A stretch of DNA of 64,000 nt from Carboxylicivirga sp. (lineage in GTDB: Bacteria > Bacteroidota > Bacteroidia > Bacteroidales > Marinilabiliaceae), in the NCBI GenBank assembly GCA_025210475.1, contig JAOARW010000108.1, positions 1 to 64,000 on the forward strand, read 5' to 3'. A model generated the notes under the pieces. It had not been told where the DNA came from and searched no databases. It saw only the letters and a program-made list of their open reading frames with translations. Positions 8,103-17,054 of this stretch are shown one piece after another. The position numbers were made by a program, and so were the translations under genes. Each line of letters begins with the position of its first letter. Positions within the stretch are counted from its first letter, which is position 1.

Positions 8103-11100
8103 ATGAAAAAAAACGTGATTAGGAGTTTTCTCCTAAGAGGGAATGGTACAACCAAAATTATTAAAGTAATGAGAATAAGTATTGTGCTTTTGATGACTGT
8201 TTTTATTCCGTTATCGGCTACAACCTTTTCGCAGAATCAAAAGGTGGCAGTAAAGGCTAAAAACATCACATTACAAGAGTTGTTTAAAACAATTCAAGAT
8301 CAAAGTGATTATGATTTTTTCTATCAGCCTGATGATATAGATCAATCGATAAAGGTGTCTTTTAACGGACAACAAAAAGAAGTAAATGAAATTCTTGATG
8401 TCGCCCTAAAGAACACTAATCTCGATTACAAGATTATGGATACCGATATTGTTATCCTAAATAGGGATAACAAGATTGAGACGGTTCGTTATCAGGAGAA
8501 GTTAGTTGTAAAAGGAGTTGTAACGGATGAAAATGGTGATCCACTTCCGGGGGTTAATGTTTTTGACAAAAACGATATGACCAATGGAACCATTTCAAGT
8601 GTAGACGGATCATATGAACTTACGGTTAACTCAGTAGATGTGATCCTGAAGTATTCATTTATTGGATTCAATGATCAGGAAATCAGTGTCTCGGGGCGCG
8701 AAGTGATTAATGTTACTTTAGTATCTGAGGCTACCGACCTAAACGAAGTAGTTGTTACGGCTCTTGGTATTCGAAGGGAGCAAAAAGCACTGAGTTATAA
8801 TGTTCAGAAAGTGTCTTCTGAAGAAATCAATCAGGTAAAGTCAACTAACTTTATGAATTCATTGGTTGGCAGATTTGCGGGTGTTGCCATTAACACATCA
8901 GCTGCAGGACCGGGTGGTGCAACAAAAGTTGTTATGCGTGGGCCAAAATCAATTACCAGAAGTAACAATGCGCTTTATGTAATTGATGGTATTCCGATGT
9001 ATAACCAGATGGCTGGTTCAGGAAGCAGTAAATGGGATGATAACGGTGGCTCTGAATCTATTGCTGACATCAATTCTGACGATATCGAAAGCGTCTCTAT
9101 GCTTACAGGTGCTGCAGCAGCGGCTTTATATGGTAGTCAAGCTGCCAATGGGGTTGTATTAATTACTACCAAACGGGGTAAGCAAGGGACAATAAAAGTA
9201 AGCGTTAATAATACGACTACTTTTTCAAATGTGTACATGTTGCCAGAATTTCAAAATACTTATGGTACCTTACCAGGTAGTTTTCATAGTTGGGGATTAA
9301 AACTAGATACTCCAACCGATTATGATCCAAAAAATTTCTTTGAAACAGGTGTTAATTTAATTAACTCTGTTAGTCTTTCAACGGGTACTGAAAAGAATCA
9401 AACCTATATTTCTCTTTCGTCAACCAATTCGTCAGGAGTTATTCATAACAATGAGTATAATCGTTATAACCTAACGGCCAGAAATACAGCTAAATTTGCT
9501 AAAGACAAATTGCAATTGGATCTAAGTTTCAATCTTATTAAAACCGATGATAATAATCCAATTGCGCAAGGGGTTTACTTTAACCCAATTATTTCGGCTT
9601 ATTTATTTCCAAGAGGTGAAAATTTTGAGGATATCAAATTCTATCAACGGTGGGATGATACAAGATCGATATATGCGCAGTATTGGCCATACAGCGATGC
9701 TTTAGCAACACAAAACCCGTATTGGGAAACTAACTCAATGGTTAGAAAAACTAACAAGGATCGATACATTACAAATATTGCTCTTAAATGGGATATCTTT
9801 GATGGGATCAATATCACGGGACGTGTAAAAGTGGATAATGAATCCAGGCATCATGAAAGAGAGTATAATGCAACAACATATTCAGTTTTAGCAGATCCAA
9901 ATGGTTCGTACCTCACAAAAATTGAAGAACTAAAAAGTGAGTATGCAGATGCCGTTTTAAATATCAATAAAAATATTACTGAGGATATTCGAATTACGGC
10001 GAATATTGGTGCATCTGTTAATGATGTTCAGTTTTATATACAACAAGATGCACTTAATTTAAATATCCCGAACTTGTTCACTACCATGAACGTGGCAAAA
10101 AACAGGACAGTGAGTGCCTATCAAGATAAATGGCACGATCAAACCCAAAGTGTTTTTGGTAGCGTTGAAATAGGCTATAAGAGTATGTTCTATTTGACAG
10201 CCACAGGCCGTAATGACTGGGACTCTAAATTAGCTTTTAGTAATCAGGCATCATTCTTTTATCCATCACTTGGATTATCAACGGTCGTATCTGAGATTAT
10301 TGAAATGCCTAAGTTTATATCATATGCAAAAGTACGCGCATCATATGCCGAAGTTGCTTCGCCATTTGACAGGTACCTTTCGAATCCGGCATTAGACAGC
10401 GACGGGAAAGGTGGATATAAATCACAAGGTACTTTAGCAGCTAAATTTTTGAAGCCTGAAGAAACCAAATCAATTGAATTTGGTCTTAATTTAAAGTTAT
10501 GGAAAGCACTCTCAATTGATGCAACATATTATAAGTCCAATACATATAATCAAACTTTCCGCGTTGAAGTTCCTGCCAGTTTAGGTGCTGACGGTGCATA
10601 TATTCAAGCTGGTGATATCCAAAACGAAGGTTTAGAGTTGGCTTTAGGGTACACCAAGAATTTAAGACCGGATTTAAGTGTTTCTACCAATTTAACTTAT
10701 ACAATGAACCGGAATAAAGTTAAGGAATTGCTTAATGGGGTAGTAAACCCATACACCAATAAAAAGATCGACAAAGATGAATTACGCGTTGCATCTTTAG
10801 GTGGTGGTATGGCACCTCAAATTATCCTTCGAGAAGGCGGTACTATGGGTGACATGTATGTTGAGCATCACATTCGAAGAGATGCGGGTAAAGTGTTGGT
10901 AGATGGCCAAGGTCGTATCTATACTGAAGAATACACCAAAGACGGTAAGAAAGACCCACGTAAAATAGGTTCAATGTTGCCTGATGGCAATATGGGATGG
11001 AGCAATAACATTAGTTATAAAGGGGTTGATTTTGGATTTGTATTCGCGGCTCGCTTTGGTGGTTTAGTAACCTCAAATACCGAGGCTATTTTAGACTACT

Positions 11101-11477
11101 ATGGTGTATCAAAACGATCGGCTGATGCCAGGGATGCAGGTGGTATACCAATGAATGGCGATAAGATTTCTGCTAAAAGTTATTATCAAACCATTGCGTC
11201 TGGTGATGGAGGTCTAGGTCAGAATTATACTTACGATGCAACTAATATTCGATTATCACAAATGAGCTTGTCATATGCTTTGCCTAAACAATGGTTTAAT
11301 GATAAGCTAAATATTAGATTAGGCGTTGTTGGAAATAACTTATGGATGATTTATTGCAAAGCTCCATTCGATCCTGAATTATCAGCCGCCGCAGCTTCTA
11401 CTTTCTATCAAGGAGTTGATTACTTCATGATGCCAAGTACACGTAGTTTTGGTGGTAATATTAAAATACAATTTTAA
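8103..11477 (+). CDS. SusC/RagA-family TonB-dependent transporter with STN domain
   Basis: The 1124-residue outer-membrane protein has a long signal region (to about 44) and an STN signalling domain (about 47-125, ITLQELFKTIQDQSDYDFFY). A carboxypeptidase-like beta-sandwich follows (about 135-205, VVTDENGDPLPGVNVFD), then a plug (NEVVVTALGIRR onward) and a 22-strand barrel ending in IKIQF. It imports oligosaccharide captured by the SusD lid. The STN domain indicates signalling to FecR and the sigma factor encoded just upstream. SusD follows after 11 bases. Length is typical for a SusC with STN. Confidence 0.95.
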   Translation: MKKNVIRSFLLRGNGTTKIIKVMRISIVLLMTVFIPLSATTFSQNQKVAVKAKNITLQELFKTIQDQSDYDFFYQPDDIDQSIKVSFNGQQKEVNEILDVALKNTNLDYKIMDTDIVILNRDNKIETVRYQEKLVVKGVVTDENGDPLPGVNVFDKNDMTNGTISSVDGSYELTVNSVDVILKYSFIGFNDQEISVSGREVINVTLVSEATDLNEVVVTALGIRREQKALSYNVQKVSSEEINQVKSTNFMNSLVGRFAGVAINTSAAGPGGATKVVMRGPKSITRSNNALYVIDGIPMYNQMAGSGSSKWDDNGGSESIADINSDDIESVSMLTGAAAAALYGSQAANGVVLITTKRGKQGTIKVSVNNTTTFSNVYMLPEFQNTYGTLPGSFHSWGLKLDTPTDYDPKNFFETGVNLINSVSLSTGTEKNQTYISLSSTNSSGVIHNNEYNRYNLTARNTAKFAKDKLQLDLSFNLIKTDDNNPIAQGVYFNPIISAYLFPRGENFEDIKFYQRWDDTRSIYAQYWPYSDALATQNPYWETNSMVRKTNKDRYITNIALKWDIFDGINITGRVKVDNESRHHEREYNATTYSVLADPNGSYLTKIEELKSEYADAVLNINKNITEDIRITANIGASVNDVQFYIQQDALNLNIPNLFTTMNVAKNRTVSAYQDKWHDQTQSVFGSVEIGYKSMFYLTATGRNDWDSKLAFSNQASFFYPSLGLSTVVSEIIEMPKFISYAKVRASYAEVASPFDRYLSNPALDSDGKGGYKSQGTLAAKFLKPEETKSIEFGLNLKLWKALSIDATYYKSNTYNQTFRVEVPASLGADGAYIQAGDIQNEGLELALGYTKNLRPDLSVSTNLTYTMNRNKVKELLNGVVNPYTNKKIDKDELRVASLGGGMAPQIILREGGTMGDMYVEHHIRRDAGKVLVDGQGRIYTEEYTKDGKKDPRKIGSMLPDGNMGWSNNISYKGVDFGFVFAARFGGLVTSNTEAILDYYGVSKRSADARDAGGIPMNGDKISAKSYYQTIASGDGGLGQNYTYDATNIRLSQMSLSYALPKQWFNDKLNIRLGVVGNNLWMIYCKAPFDPELSAAAASTFYQGVDYFMMPSTRSFGGNIKIQF

Positions 11478-11488
11478 TAAAGAGAACG

Positions 11489-13036
11489 ATGAAAGATATA
11501 ATGAATATAAGCAAAATAGCTTTATTGATATTAGCCTTAAATATCTTTGGTTGTACGGATAAATTTGAAGAGTACAATACAGACCCCTATAGGCCAACAA
11601 AGCAAACACCAATGAACCATTTCCCACCGATGATTGCCTCGGGTTTTGTAGTCCAGATTAATGCGGCTCAATATGTGGAGCATATGGTAGGTGGTGTTTA
11701 TGGAGGGTACCTTTCGATGTCTAATGCATGGGGAGGTAATAACTTTGCAACATATAACCCATCTCCGGGATGGAATGATGAGCCTTTTCGAATTAGTTTT
11801 GTTGAGTTTTATTCGAACTATTATGATGTAGAAGCTGCAACCGAAAAGAAAGGTCACTTGTATGCTATGGCATTATTATTAAAAGCTCATACAATGCATC
11901 GTGTTGTTGATACATACGGTCCTATCCCTTATTCGAAAGCAAAAAGAGGGGGCGATGAAATTGAATATGATTCAGTGGAAGATGTTTATAAGCACATGTT
12001 TGAAGATTTGGACTATGCGATTAAAACTTTGACTGATTTTGTGTCAGCTAACAACATTAAACCATTGGCAGACTTAGACCAGGTTTATGATGGCGATTAC
12101 AGTAAATGGGTTAAATATGCCAACTCATTAAAGTTGCGCCTTGCCATACGTATCTCTGGTGTTGCCCCTGAATTCGCACAACAAAAGGCAGAGGAAGCTG
12201 TAAAACATTCGATTGGTTGTATCGAAAGTAATTCTGACAATGCTTTGTATAACATGCTTGCTATAGAAAACAATAGAGATTATGGTATCTGTCATATTTG
12301 GGATGATACACGCGCCAACGCGTCTATTGTAACCTATATGAATGCATATAATGATCCTCGTATTAGTAAATATTTTGAAAAAAGTACAGCCCCAGAACAT
12401 ACTGATGACTACGTTGGTTTACGAAGCGGTATTGTAGGTTTTGAGAAAAGTAAAGTAAACGAGGCTTCCAATCTTGTTGTAGGTCCAAAAGACGCATTGG
12501 TTATATTCCGCGCAGCTGAAACAGCATTCCTAAAGGCAGAAGGAGCTCTATTAGGTTGGGATATGGGTGGCGAAGCCGCAGATCTTTATAAAAAAGGTCT
12601 ATCATTATCTTGTCAAGAATGGGGGGTAGCTGATATGGCTTTATTCTTAGAACAAGGGCCTGTAGAAGATGTAACATTTAATTCTATTTTCGGATATGGA
12701 ACTTATAGTTTCGATCAGTTAGCCGGGGTGTTATGGAATGATGAGGCTTCTAACGAAGAGAAGCTAAAACAGTTAATCACACAAAAATGGATTGCTAACT
12801 TCCCTCTAGGGTACGAAGCATGGGCTGATCACAGAAGAACTGGTTTCCCTGAATTAATACCAGTTAACTCTAACCTTAGTCAAGGTCAGGTTGATATCGA
12901 GAGAGGTATTAGACGCTTGACTTATCCTCAATCAGAATATAATGGTAATGAGGCTAATGTTATTAAAGCGGTTAATGAATTTTTAGGTGGAAATGATAGT
13001 CAGGGAACTGATATTTGGTGGGCTAAAAAGAACTAA
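11489..13036 (+). CDS. SusD-like_2 (SusD/RagB) nutrient-binding lipoprotein
   Basis: The 515-residue lipoprotein has a signal peptide with lipobox IFGC (C22). Helical repeats typical of SusD-like_2 follow, including MHRVVDTYGPIPYSKA near 135, GDYSKWVKYANSLKLRLAIR near 200, and the late block ITQKWIANFPLGYEAWADHRR near 430. It is the surface lid for the SusC barrel encoded 11 bases upstream. It sits directly before a GH18 gene, as in known N-glycan loci of Bacteroides. The bound glycan cannot be read from sequence. Confidence 0.92.
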   Translation: MKDIMNISKIALLILALNIFGCTDKFEEYNTDPYRPTKQTPMNHFPPMIASGFVVQINAAQYVEHMVGGVYGGYLSMSNAWGGNNFATYNPSPGWNDEPFRISFVEFYSNYYDVEAATEKKGHLYAMALLLKAHTMHRVVDTYGPIPYSKAKRGGDEIEYDSVEDVYKHMFEDLDYAIKTLTDFVSANNIKPLADLDQVYDGDYSKWVKYANSLKLRLAIRISGVAPEFAQQKAEEAVKHSIGCIESNSDNALYNMLAIENNRDYGICHIWDDTRANASIVTYMNAYNDPRISKYFEKSTAPEHTDDYVGLRSGIVGFEKSKVNEASNLVVGPKDALVIFRAAETAFLKAEGALLGWDMGGEAADLYKKGLSLSCQEWGVADMALFLEQGPVEDVTFNSIFGYGTYSFDQLAGVLWNDEASNEEKLKQLITQKWIANFPLGYEAWADHRRTGFPELIPVNSNLSQGQVDIERGIRRLTYPQSEYNGNEANVIKAVNEFLGGNDSQGTDIWWAKKN

Positions 13037-13040
13037 TATT

Positions 13041-14072
13041 ATGAAAAGATATAATTTATTTTTAAGCATAGTGGCTGTCGTCTTTGCTCTTATCTCCTGC
13101 GAAGATTGGACAGAAGTTGAGGCGATTGATTATGAGCCTAATGATGTAAATACGATCTTGCAACAAGAGGATAGTGAATACTTTGAAAAGCTAAGGGCTT
13201 ATAAAGAGAGTGATCATCCGATTACGTTTACATGGTATGGAGCTTGGTCAGGTATAGGTGCTACTACAAAAGGCAGATTAAGTGGGTTACCAGACAGTTT
13301 AGATATTGTGTCATTATGGGATAATGGTACATATGAAAAGGGCACAGAGAAAGAGAAAGATTTTCTTTATGCTACAAAAGTTAAAGGGCTGCGTTTAGTA
13401 ACTTGTGTTATCTTACAAGGTTGCGATAAAGAAAAGTTCGGATGGTCAGATAAAGATAATGGAGAATCGGCTGTTAGAGCTTATGCCAGATCGATTGTAG
13501 ATACTATTGATAAGTATAACTATCATGGATTTGATATTGACTTTGAGCCAAGTTACATGGGGCATTCTGAAGCTCGTAATATTGTACACAATGAAGAAAG
13601 AGTTGCTATATTCATTGATGAGTTAAGTAAGTTTTTAGGGCCATTGTCAGGAACTGGAAGGCTTTTGGTTCTGGATGGTGAGCCCCAAGAGATGCCTAGT
13701 CAGTCATGTTTAGCTTTTGATTATTTCATCGTACAAGCGTACGACTGTACTAGTGATAATAATTTAGATGGTCGCTTACAAAGTACAATTGATAATTTTG
13801 AAGGATATATGACACCTCAAGAGGTTACCCGAAAATACGTTGTTACTGAAAATTTTGAAAAACATCAAGCAACATGCGGACCAACATATTATGATCGAAA
13901 TGGAAAGGTTTACCCATACTCGTTATTAGGAATGGCTAATTGGCAACCTAAAACGGGTGTACATTGTGGTGGTATTGGTGGTTACCGTCTTGGTAAAACA
14001 TGGGATCATCACCTTACTCCATGGAAACTTTTTAGAGAATCTACTCAAGCATTAAATCCAGCTGTAAAATAA
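13041..14072 (+). CDS. GH18 endo-beta-N-acetylglucosaminidase-like surface lipoprotein
   Basis: I used ATG 13041, 4 bases after the susD stop, because it begins a lipoprotein signal ending in LISC (C20). The 343-residue protein has a GH18 barrel: TWYGAWSG near 63 and the catalytic strand HGFDIDFEP, with D165, D167 and the acid E169. Later come the substrate-assisting segment FIVQAYDC near 232 and MANWQPKTG near 295. The usual first Asp of DGxDxDxE is His here. GH18 lipoproteins beside SusCD and DUF1735 partners cut N-glycans between the two core GlcNAc residues. The exact glycan type is inferred, not shown. Confidence 0.85.
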   Translation: MKRYNLFLSIVAVVFALISCEDWTEVEAIDYEPNDVNTILQQEDSEYFEKLRAYKESDHPITFTWYGAWSGIGATTKGRLSGLPDSLDIVSLWDNGTYEKGTEKEKDFLYATKVKGLRLVTCVILQGCDKEKFGWSDKDNGESAVRAYARSIVDTIDKYNYHGFDIDFEPSYMGHSEARNIVHNEERVAIFIDELSKFLGPLSGTGRLLVLDGEPQEMPSQSCLAFDYFIVQAYDCTSDNNLDGRLQSTIDNFEGYMTPQEVTRKYVVTENFEKHQATCGPTYYDRNGKVYPYSLLGMANWQPKTGVHCGGIGGYRLGKTWDHHLTPWKLFRESTQALNPAVK

Positions 14073-14077
14073 GTACG

Positions 14078-15328
14078 ATGAAAAAGAGAATTTTTAAATA
14101 TTTACAACTTCTTGGTTGTATATCGTTAATTTCTTTGGTTTCATGTAATGATGATTCATATGAAACATTAGAGAATGGGGTGTATTTTAAGGAAGCACTT
14201 AAAACTGACTTTCAAAAAGTAGCTATTAAAGATGAAGCTGTTGCTGAATTAACAGTAAAAGTTGGGCAGGTTTTATCAGAAGATTCAAAATATAAGTTTG
14301 CTTTTGCGCCAGAATCTTTAGCAGCTTATAATAAAGTTAATGGTACAGCTTATCAGTCTGTAGCACCTACACAGGTTGAGTTTCCTAAATCAATTCTTAT
14401 AAAAGAAGGTGAAGCGCAATCTGAAAAAACTCAAATTAAAATAAAGGAATTTACTGAAGAGATGATCGAAAGTGGAGCGAGTTACGCTATTCCTTTGAAA
14501 ATTGAGAGTGTAGATGGCAAAGCCTTACCTGTTGGTAAGACTTCAACATTTATTATTGGTTTAGAGCGAATCTTCAAAACAAAGGCCGTTATAGTTCGAG
14601 CTATGGACGGGGCACCACCAGAAACTGGAGAAGTGTTTAGGTTTAACATTGGAGAAGAAGAAAAAGCTTTTAGTAATATTACTATGGAGTTTTGGATGGC
14701 TATCGAAAAAGTAGGTGGTGCAATATGTGGTAACGCACACCCTGCACACCGTATTTTTATCTTCAAGAATAACAGACCAAGTGCAAATTGTTGGCACGTT
14801 TGGAATAATGGAGATTATCCTGCAGCAAATAGTTTCTCATTTTATGCTCGGAACACCGAATTATTTCCAAGTACTAAAATCGTACCATCAGGTTGGGCAC
14901 ATTATGCTATGGTATTTGATGGCGGGGCAGGTGTAATAAAGCTCTACATTAATGGTGTGGAAGAAGCAAGTGCATCTATTGGTTCAACGCCATTTACCTT
15001 TAATTCAGATGCATGGGGTTTCAATCGTTCTTTCGGTAGCAACGACTTTGCATTCCGTGAGTTTCGTTTTTGGTCTGTGGCTAGAACAACTAACCAGATT
15101 AAAAACAACATGGAGATTATCGATCCTACAACGCCAGGTTTAGAGTTTTATACCAAATTTGATAGTGATGAAGAAGGTGTATTCAAAGATTTATCTGGAC
15201 ATGAAGGTTACCAGTTCGAATATAGTATGACTAAATGGAAAGATGAAAAACATGTTTTTACACGTTTAGATACCCCTATTGAATATATTGATTATACCGT
15301 AGGTGACAAAACAGCTAATTTAAACTAG
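14078..15328 (+). CDS. DUF1735 + LamG-domain surface glycan-binding lipoprotein
   Basis: The 416-residue lipoprotein (lipobox VSC, C23) has an N-terminal DUF1735 (BT_3987-like) beta domain, about residues 30-165 (NDDSYETLENGVYF and the EFPKSILIKEGE segment). A concanavalin/LamG-like domain covers about 170-375 (FSNITMEFWMAI, GWAHYAMVFDGG, IKLYINGVEEASA, FREFRFWSVART). It probably sits on the cell surface beside the GH18 enzyme and holds the glycoprotein. It begins 5 bases after the GH18 stop, within one operon. Confidence 0.88.
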   Translation: MKKRIFKYLQLLGCISLISLVSCNDDSYETLENGVYFKEALKTDFQKVAIKDEAVAELTVKVGQVLSEDSKYKFAFAPESLAAYNKVNGTAYQSVAPTQVEFPKSILIKEGEAQSEKTQIKIKEFTEEMIESGASYAIPLKIESVDGKALPVGKTSTFIIGLERIFKTKAVIVRAMDGAPPETGEVFRFNIGEEEKAFSNITMEFWMAIEKVGGAICGNAHPAHRIFIFKNNRPSANCWHVWNNGDYPAANSFSFYARNTELFPSTKIVPSGWAHYAMVFDGGAGVIKLYINGVEEASASIGSTPFTFNSDAWGFNRSFGSNDFAFREFRFWSVARTTNQIKNNMEIIDPTTPGLEFYTKFDSDEEGVFKDLSGHEGYQFEYSMTKWKDEKHVFTRLDTPIEYIDYTVGDKTANLN

Positions 15329-15329
15329 A

Positions 15330-16745
15330 ATGATGAAAAAATTATTTATAGGGGCGTATCTCCTCATAGGTATCATATTGACAACTGGTTTGACCAGTTG
15401 CGAAGAGGAATATTTTTCTGAAACACCTGTTGTAGCAACAAAGGCTATAGTTAATGATCAACTTCATCCAAGAAATATTAGAAACTATTCTATTACAAAA
15501 GATCTATTGGTTAACGAAGTTGGAATAGAAGGTGGTCCAATCCAGTTCGGAGTAAAAACAAATATGCCAGTTGAGTCTCAATGTTTATTCTCAGCACATT
15601 TCGATACTTCATTTGTTTCTTTATTTAATGAAAAGAATTCAACTTCTTATGAAACAATTAAGAAGAAACATATTGAATTCAAAAAAGAGAACTGTACAAT
15701 AGGAGCGAATAAAACTATTTCTACCGACTCTATTGAGATTGGTTTGATCAATGAGACTGATATTGAAATTGAAGACAAAGCGTTGCTGCCATTTAATATT
15801 ATTGTTGATGAAGGAAACGTGGAGACAAGCACGAACTTAGGACAATTTTATGCCTTATTAAGTCCTAAGGTCTTTTCATTGAATAATGAAAAAGAAGCTT
15901 CAATTATGAATAATAAAGTTGATAATACGATTGACTTTACACCCGGCAAATCATTTGAATTAGATATTGAAAGTTCGGTTGCAGCTAAAAAGGATGTTAG
16001 CATTGAGGTTGTTGTTGACAAGGAATTGCTTATGAAACATAATGCCGAGCATGATAGCAATTATGAATTATTCCCAGAAGATGGTTATAGTTTGTCAGCT
16101 TCCAATACTAAGATTCTATCCGGAACAAGAAAACCCGATACACCCATCTCGATTGAATTTAAGAATGAAGATGACTTTAATTGGGGAACGACGACGATTA
16201 TACCATTACAATTAAAAGTATTGGTTGATGGGAAAATGGTGAACGACACTGCGAATACGACAATTATTAAAGTTAAAACCAAAGAAGTATCGATGGTACT
16301 TGCAGATAATGAAGGCCAGATTGGAGGAACTTTAATTGATACGGAAAATGCTGAAATAAACGGATCGAATTATAACTTTTACGGGCAAGCAGCTTCCTCA
16401 TTGTTCGATCAGGATATTTCAAAAGGTTGGATATCATCTAATGGAGCGGTCTTTACGATTGACTTAAAAGCAGTTAAAACGCTTAAAGGGTTTGCCTTTA
16501 AGCATGATTACCTGAATTATGCAAGTTATGGTAGCATTAAGGACATTGAGATTAGTGTAAGCACAGATAACACAAACTGGACAAGTTTAAGTGAGGTAAC
16601 GGTACCTGCGATCACAAAGGATAAAGACAATCCTATTACACATTACGTTCGCTGTGTTGCGTCAGAGGCACAATATATCAAAATAGCATTCCCAAGGACT
16701 TATGGAAGCTATGTTGGCCTTTCATTTATTGGGATGTATGAATAA
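15330..16745 (+). CDS. DUF1735 + F5/8 type C (discoidin) surface lipoprotein
   Basis: The 471-residue lipoprotein (lipobox LTSC, C24) has one or two DUF1735-like beta domains (about 30-175 and 185-320). A C-terminal galactose-binding discoidin domain (about 330-471) follows: SSLFDQDISKGWISSNG, FTIDLKAVKTLKGFAF, DIEISVSTDNTNW and a natural end at LSFIGMYE. It is likely a second surface glycan-binding protein of the GH18 locus. It starts one base after the previous stop. Its own stop overlaps the start of the small sorting-domain-like frame downstream. Confidence 0.88.
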   Translation: MMKKLFIGAYLLIGIILTTGLTSCEEEYFSETPVVATKAIVNDQLHPRNIRNYSITKDLLVNEVGIEGGPIQFGVKTNMPVESQCLFSAHFDTSFVSLFNEKNSTSYETIKKKHIEFKKENCTIGANKTISTDSIEIGLINETDIEIEDKALLPFNIIVDEGNVETSTNLGQFYALLSPKVFSLNNEKEASIMNNKVDNTIDFTPGKSFELDIESSVAAKKDVSIEVVVDKELLMKHNAEHDSNYELFPEDGYSLSASNTKILSGTRKPDTPISIEFKNEDDFNWGTTTIIPLQLKVLVDGKMVNDTANTTIIKVKTKEVSMVLADNEGQIGGTLIDTENAEINGSNYNFYGQAASSLFDQDISKGWISSNGAVFTIDLKAVKTLKGFAFKHDYLNYASYGSIKDIEISVSTDNTNWTSLSEVTVPAITKDKDNPITHYVRCVASEAQYIKIAFPRTYGSYVGLSFIGMYE

Positions 16746-16953
16746 GAATGCATGGCCAGATAAAACGCAGGTTTATATTGATGTATTTAATATGAATGGA
16801 ATACGTGTCGTTCATAAAATTGCAGAGTTTATGAATATTCAACAAGTCATAGAATGTCTTAATAACGATTTCAGGCCTTTGACTAAAGGCGCATATATTG
16901 TTGTTATGAACTCATTATATGGCTGCAAAACAACCAGGTATTTCAAACCTTGA
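16738..16953 (+). CDS. Stand-alone T9SS type A sorting-domain-like peptide
   Basis: A 71-residue frame starts at ATG 16738, overlapping the TAA of the preceding gene by 8 bases in another frame. Its body follows the type A T9SS C-terminal sorting domain pattern: a strand YIDVFNMNGIRV, a middle strand, the KGAYIVVM turn-strand motif, and a basic end KTTRYFKP. There is no signal peptide and no passenger domain. The preceding discoidin domain ends naturally, so a simple frameshift is unlikely. It may be a remnant of a lost T9SS cargo gene or a real small protein. A terminator follows within 15 bases. Confidence 0.5.
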   Translation: MNKNAWPDKTQVYIDVFNMNGIRVVHKIAEFMNIQQVIECLNNDFRPLTKGAYIVVMNSLYGCKTTRYFKP

Positions 16954-16967
16954 TTTTTTACGAATCG

Positions 16968-16999
16968 AAGCCGCCGATTTTTTCGGTGGCTTTCTTTTT
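16968..16999 (+). terminator. Terminator of the GH18 utilisation locus
   Basis: AAGCCGCCGA (16968-16977) pairs with TCGGTGGCTT (16983-16992), with one G-T wobble and a loop of T residues. A T-rich tract TTTCTTTTTTC follows. It closes the operon that began at fecR or susC. Confidence 0.88.
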
Positions 17000-17054
17000 T
17001 CTTTAATAAGTTCAACCACAAAAATGTTCTCAGTTTAAACCAGATCTGATAGTA

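Noticed and set aside
16700..16760. Frameshift joining the discoidin lipoprotein to the sorting-domain-like frame
   Set aside because: The discoidin domain ends naturally at its own stop, no slippery sequence is seen, and lipoproteins do not normally carry T9SS domains.
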